The translations under genes were made by a program, and so were the position numbers. 8,432 bases of DNA from an uncultured Dehalococcoidia bacterium (GTDB lineage Bacteria; Chloroflexota; Dehalococcoidia; Tepidiformales; Tepidiformaceae): NCBI GenBank assembly GCA_937864275.1, contig CALMIW010000411.1:1-8432 (forward strand). The letters run 5' to 3'. Numbering within the stretch: the stretch's first letter is position 1; every line of letters starts with the position of its first letter. The notes beneath the pieces are model-generated. The model was not told where the DNA came from. It ran no database searches and worked only from the letters and a program-made list of their open reading frames with translations. This document shows positions 6,052 to 8,432 of this stretch, in pieces.

Positions 6052-6057
6052 GTGGAG

Positions 6058-6063
6058 AGCGTA
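6058..6063 (-). promoter_or_regulatory. Candidate -10 box, possibly leaderless, for the aminotransferase
   Basis: On the minus strand, TACGCT (TANNNT) ends 6 nt before the GTG start at 6051. The sequence between and just upstream is pyrimidine-rich and lacks a ribosome-binding site. The spacing resembles that of the PhaE-like gene. The hexamer itself is a weak match, so this rests mainly on position. Confidence 0.28.
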
Positions 6064-6102
6064 GAGCGAGACGGGAAAAGGGAGAAGCGACGGCTCAGCG
6101 GG

Positions 6103-7107
6103 CTACGACCGCGGGGAGGGCAGGTCCTCGGCGCGCGCGACCGGGAAGAAGTGGTGGTGGTGGGCGCCCGTGACTTCGTAGGCCGCGCTCCCCTGGCGGC
6201 CGTCGGCGGTGTGGACGCGCATGGTCACCTGTCCGCCGCCGAGCTGGCCGTACCGCGAATGCCAGCGCCCCTCTCCCTCGACACGCAGCGCCCGGCCATC
6301 GGCGAGCGATGCCGAGACGGTGCCTGCAAGCCCGGCGACAGCCTCGCCATCGCGTCCGTAGTCCACCGGTCGTCCGCCAATATCGACCCAGCGCAGGTCG
6401 TGTTCGAAGCTCACGACCTGGACCGGTTCGCTCATGTCCGCGGGAGCCCAGTAGCCATCGGTGTAGACACGCTGGCCATCGGCGTACTCCCAGTTCCATA
6501 CGCCAAGCATGCCGTCCGGCAGTTGGATGGCCAGCCACATCCACATCGGGCAGCGCCGATGGTTGCGGATGCCCCAGGAGTGGTCGCGCTGGCCCCACCA
6601 GTCGCGGACTTCGACGGTCTTGCCGTTCGACGTGTAGGAGCCGTTGTACCAGCCGGACTGAATCATGTGGCTCTGGTCCCAGAGCGTCTCGGTGCCGGCG
6701 AGCATGGTCCCCCGCCGGAGTCCGCACTCCCGCGTTCGGGCCGTGAAGGTGAGATCGAGGCCAATTGGCGAAGCAGCAGCGTCGACGAAGAGCCGGACCT
6801 TCCGGAAGGGCTCGACAATGTCGACACGGACGGGTCCGACGGCCATCGTGTGCGGGTCGCCCGCGTAGGGGCGGCTGTGGCGCGCGAAGACGGCCTCGCC
6901 GCCGATTCGTCCGAACTGGAGCGAATCCATCTCCTCTCGCGCCGGGTAGTGCGCGAGCGTGAGGACGAGTGCGTCCCCTTCGCCCGAACGCGGGTGGAGC
7001 ACGAAGAAGAGGCTCTCGCGCCAATGTTCGCTGGCGTTGGCGACCACCGGCAGCGGCTCCGGGATCTGGTGGTAGAAGTACTCGTCGGCAGGAGTGAGCC
7101 TGGGCAT
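6103..7107 (-). CDS. Conserved protein of unknown function with WWGQRDHSWG motif (DUF7064/7065-like)
   Basis: A 334-residue protein without signal peptide or membrane segment, rich in beta-strand-like alternating hydrophobics and aromatic residues. The hallmark is RDWWGQRDHSWGIR (168-181), followed by MWMWLAIQLPDG (188-199) and VWNWEY (203-208). From memory this resembles DUF7064/DUF7065 proteins, a group with distant likeness to the CrtC/AttH lipocalin-type fold, often seen near lipid or steroid catabolism genes; that assignment is tentative. The N-terminal half includes LFFVLHPR and MDSLQFGR; the C-terminal part ends VTGAHHHHFFPVARAEDL with four consecutive histidines (316-319). Asp175 and His176 with the nearby tryptophans could line a ligand or active site. 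GGGAGA lies 6 nt before the ATG at 7107. It diverges from the histidine phosphatase gene and lies 51 bp upstream of the aminotransferase. Confidence 0.85.
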   Translation of the reverse strand: MPRLTPADEYFYHQIPEPLPVVANASEHWRESLFFVLHPRSGEGDALVLTLAHYPAREEMDSLQFGRIGGEAVFARHSRPYAGDPHTMAVGPVRVDIVEPFRKVRLFVDAAASPIGLDLTFTARTRECGLRRGTMLAGTETLWDQSHMIQSGWYNGSYTSNGKTVEVRDWWGQRDHSWGIRNHRRCPMWMWLAIQLPDGMLGVWNWEYADGQRVYTDGYWAPADMSEPVQVVSFEHDLRWVDIGGRPVDYGRDGEAVAGLAGTVSASLADGRALRVEGEGRWHSRYGQLGGGQVTMRVHTADGRQGSAAYEVTGAHHHHFFPVARAEDLPSPRS

Positions 7108-7198
7108 TCGCGTTCTCCCGTGCTGCGAAACGTGGCGCCATCTTCGGCCCGGGACGGTGGCGAGGCAATGACGGCGCGAACGAGTGGGCGCGCTCCGG

Positions 7199-7204
7199 TA
7201 GGAT
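7199..7204 (+). promoter_or_regulatory. Candidate -10 box before the histidine phosphatase gene
   Basis: TAGGAT (TANNNT) ends exactly 7 nt before the ATG at 7212, the same spacing as the -10 box of the PhaE-like gene. The case is ambiguous because the AGGA within the same stretch could instead act as a ribosome-binding site 8 nt before the ATG. Confidence 0.28.
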
Positions 7205-7211
7205 GGTGAGG

Positions 7212-7829
7212 ATGAAACGAACGCGGCTCTACCTCACCCGCCATGGCCAGACCGTGACGAACACCGAGGGCCGCTTCTGTGGGCACTCCGAAACTGAACT
7301 GACCGCCAAAGGCGAAGAGCAGGCGCGGGCACTGGGCCGCCGCCTGGTGAAAGAGAAGTTCGAGGCCGTCTATACCAGCGACTTCTCCCGCGCCATCCGC
7401 ACGGCGGCCTTCATCGCCGGCGAACGGAACCTCACGCCCAGGGCCGAGCCGGCGCTGCGGGAACTCCATTATGGCGAGTGGGAACTCGAGAAGGGTGGCG
7501 ATGTCGCCCGCAAATGGCGCACCCAATACCGGCTCATGCGCCACGAAGATCCCGCCTGGCGCCCGCCGGGGGGCGAGACCGTCGCCGAAGTCCGCGCGCG
7601 GACGCGCGAAGCCTTCGACCGCATCGTCGCCGACCACCAGGGCAAGCGCGTGCTCGTGGTCACCCACGGCACCGCGCTGAACTGCTTGATCTCGACGCTC
7701 CTGGAGATGCCCGAGACGCACGTCTTCCGCATCGACATCGCCAACTGCGGCCTGACCGAGGTGGAAGTGCGGGACGGCCGCCCATATGTGATCCGGCTGA
7801 ACGACACCGCCCACCTGGCCGGAATCTGA
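7212..7829 (+). CDS. Histidine phosphatase family protein (phosphoglycerate mutase-like)
   Basis: Cytoplasmic phosphatase or phosphomutase of the branch 1 histidine phosphatase superfamily; the substrate is unknown. The 205 residues have the phospho-acceptor LTRHGQT motif (Arg10, His11), TSDFSRAIRTA with the conserved Arg60, RELHYGEWE with the acid Glu84, and VVTHGTALN with His152. The length fits GpmB, CobC and related broad phosphatases and is shorter than glycolytic dPGM (about 250), so a phosphatase is more likely than true phosphoglycerate mutase. ATG at 7212 is chosen over the in-frame codon at 7203 because the RHG motif then falls at the usual distance from the N-terminus. The rhomboid gene follows after 6 nt, so the two are probably one transcript. 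Confidence 0.92.
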   Translation: MKRTRLYLTRHGQTVTNTEGRFCGHSETELTAKGEEQARALGRRLVKEKFEAVYTSDFSRAIRTAAFIAGERNLTPRAEPALRELHYGEWELEKGGDVARKWRTQYRLMRHEDPAWRPPGGETVAEVRARTREAFDRIVADHQGKRVLVVTHGTALNCLISTLLEMPETHVFRIDIANCGLTEVEVRDGRPYVIRLNDTAHLAGI

Positions 7830-7835
7830 CGCCCG

Positions 7836-8432
7836 GTGATACCGGTAGGCGACAGCAACCGCAGGCACACCACGCCCTGGGTCACCTACGCGATCATCCT
7901 GCTGAACTTCGCGGCCTTCATCTACATGCTGACCCTTCCTTCCGACCCGGAGATCGTGGGCCAGAACCGGCGGGGTGAGGATCTCGTCGAGGTTCGTACC
8001 GACCTGCCGGGCTGCTACGGCCTCCAGACCGTCGACACCGAGGCCGACCGCTTCCTCTGTGACTACGCGTTCCAGCCGGGCGAGTTCTTCGACAGCGTCA
8101 CCGGGGAGACGCCCGAAAGCGGCGGGGAGCGCTGGACGGCCCTGCTTTCGATCGTCACGGCGATGTTCCTCCACCTGGGATGGCTTCACATCCTCGGCAA
8201 CATGCTCTTCCTGTGGGTCTTCGGGGATAACATCGAAGACCGGCTGGGGCACTTCACCTATGCGCTCTTCTACCTGCTGGCCGGGGTGGTGGCATCGTTC
8301 ATCCAGGGAGCGCTGGACCCGCAGAGCGTTGTGCCGGTGCTCGGCGCGAGCGGCGCGGTCGCAGGGGTCCTGGGCGCGTACCTGATCTGGTTCCCCCACG
8401 CGACGGTGCGAGTGGTGGTCCCGCTGTTCATC
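7836..8432 (+). CDS. Rhomboid family intramembrane serine protease (3' end beyond the window)
   Basis: Membrane protease that cuts transmembrane proteins within the bilayer. The 199 residues visible begin VIPVGDSN..RHTTPWVTYAIILLN, the typical N-terminus of bacterial rhomboids, with TM1 at about 16-34. A long external loop (35-100) carries two cysteines (Cys60, Cys75). Then come HLGWLHILGNMLFLWVFG (113-130, with His113, His118 and oxyanion Asn122), DRLGHFTYALFYLLAG and VLGASGAVAGVLGAY with catalytic Ser172. The catalytic His helix lies beyond position 8432. The frame stays open to the last base. The start is GTG at 7836, 6 nt after the stop of the phosphatase gene, with no ribosome-binding site, so translation is probably coupled to the upstream gene. 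Confidence 0.92.
   Translation, partial: MIPVGDSNRRHTTPWVTYAIILLNFAAFIYMLTLPSDPEIVGQNRRGEDLVEVRTDLPGCYGLQTVDTEADRFLCDYAFQPGEFFDSVTGETPESGGERWTALLSIVTAMFLHLGWLHILGNMLFLWVFGDNIEDRLGHFTYALFYLLAGVVASFIQGALDPQSVVPVLGASGAVAGVLGAYLIWFPHATVRVVVPLFI

Noticed and set aside
4507..7209. A 900-codon open frame on the plus strand opposite the aminotransferase and the WWGQRDHSWG protein.
   Set aside because: The opposite strand carries two genes with clear family motifs. This frame gives an Arg/Ala/Val/Asp/His-rich product without recognisable domains, as expected for the complement of codon-biased high-GC genes.
6663..8399. A 578-codon open frame on the minus strand opposite the phosphatase and rhomboid genes.
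   Set aside because: Both genes on the plus strand have catalytic motifs in place; the minus-strand product has no domain pattern and crosses the divergent promoter region.

Overview
The window is a GC-rich bacterial chromosome segment with tightly packed genes and no RNA gene, CRISPR array, insertion sequence or phage gene that I can see. Lipobox signal peptides, a class III-type polyhydroxyalkanoate (PHA) synthase, little Shine-Dalgarno signal before some starts, and -10 boxes placed 6-7 nt before start codons would suit a high-GC lineage such as Chloroflexota or Actinomycetota. That placement is inference; no marker gene fixes it.

Layout from left to right. Positions 1-50 hold only the region downstream of the first gene, with nothing recognisable. 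51-856 (minus) is an alpha/beta hydrolase broken by a one-base frameshift. It diverges from 935-1306 (plus), a small PhaE/phasin-like protein with a lysine-rich tail that appears to be read from a leaderless transcript. That gene converges, across a shared hairpin, on 1346-2392 (minus), a class III-type PHA synthase (PhaC). The two probably form a minimal PHA granule locus.

2478-4845 (minus) is the most unusual part. Three consecutive genes encode paralogous, strongly acidic exported proteins carrying four copies of one domain that I do not recognise. Each copy starts with a WVxx[LIV]C motif, has a central PDxxxGG-type motif, and ends with a second cysteine about 137-143 residues after the first. 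Two of the proteins have lipoprotein signal peptides. In the third the lipobox cysteine is a tryptophan. The largest has two copies of the domain joined by a Thr/Pro/Ala-rich linker. The first two genes in transcription order look like an operon, followed by a weak terminator and then the two-domain gene.

4903-6051 (minus) is a DegT/DnrJ/EryC1/StrS-family PLP-dependent sugar aminotransferase, and 6103-7107 (minus) is a protein of unknown function with a WWGQRDHSWG signature. On the plus strand, diverging from these, 7212-7829 is a histidine phosphatase (phosphoglycerate mutase-like) followed 6 nt later by a rhomboid intramembrane protease (7836 onward) that runs off the window. No stretch over 300 bases lacks a gene. 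Long reading frames opposite the real genes, the largest 900 codons, are best explained as high-GC shadows.
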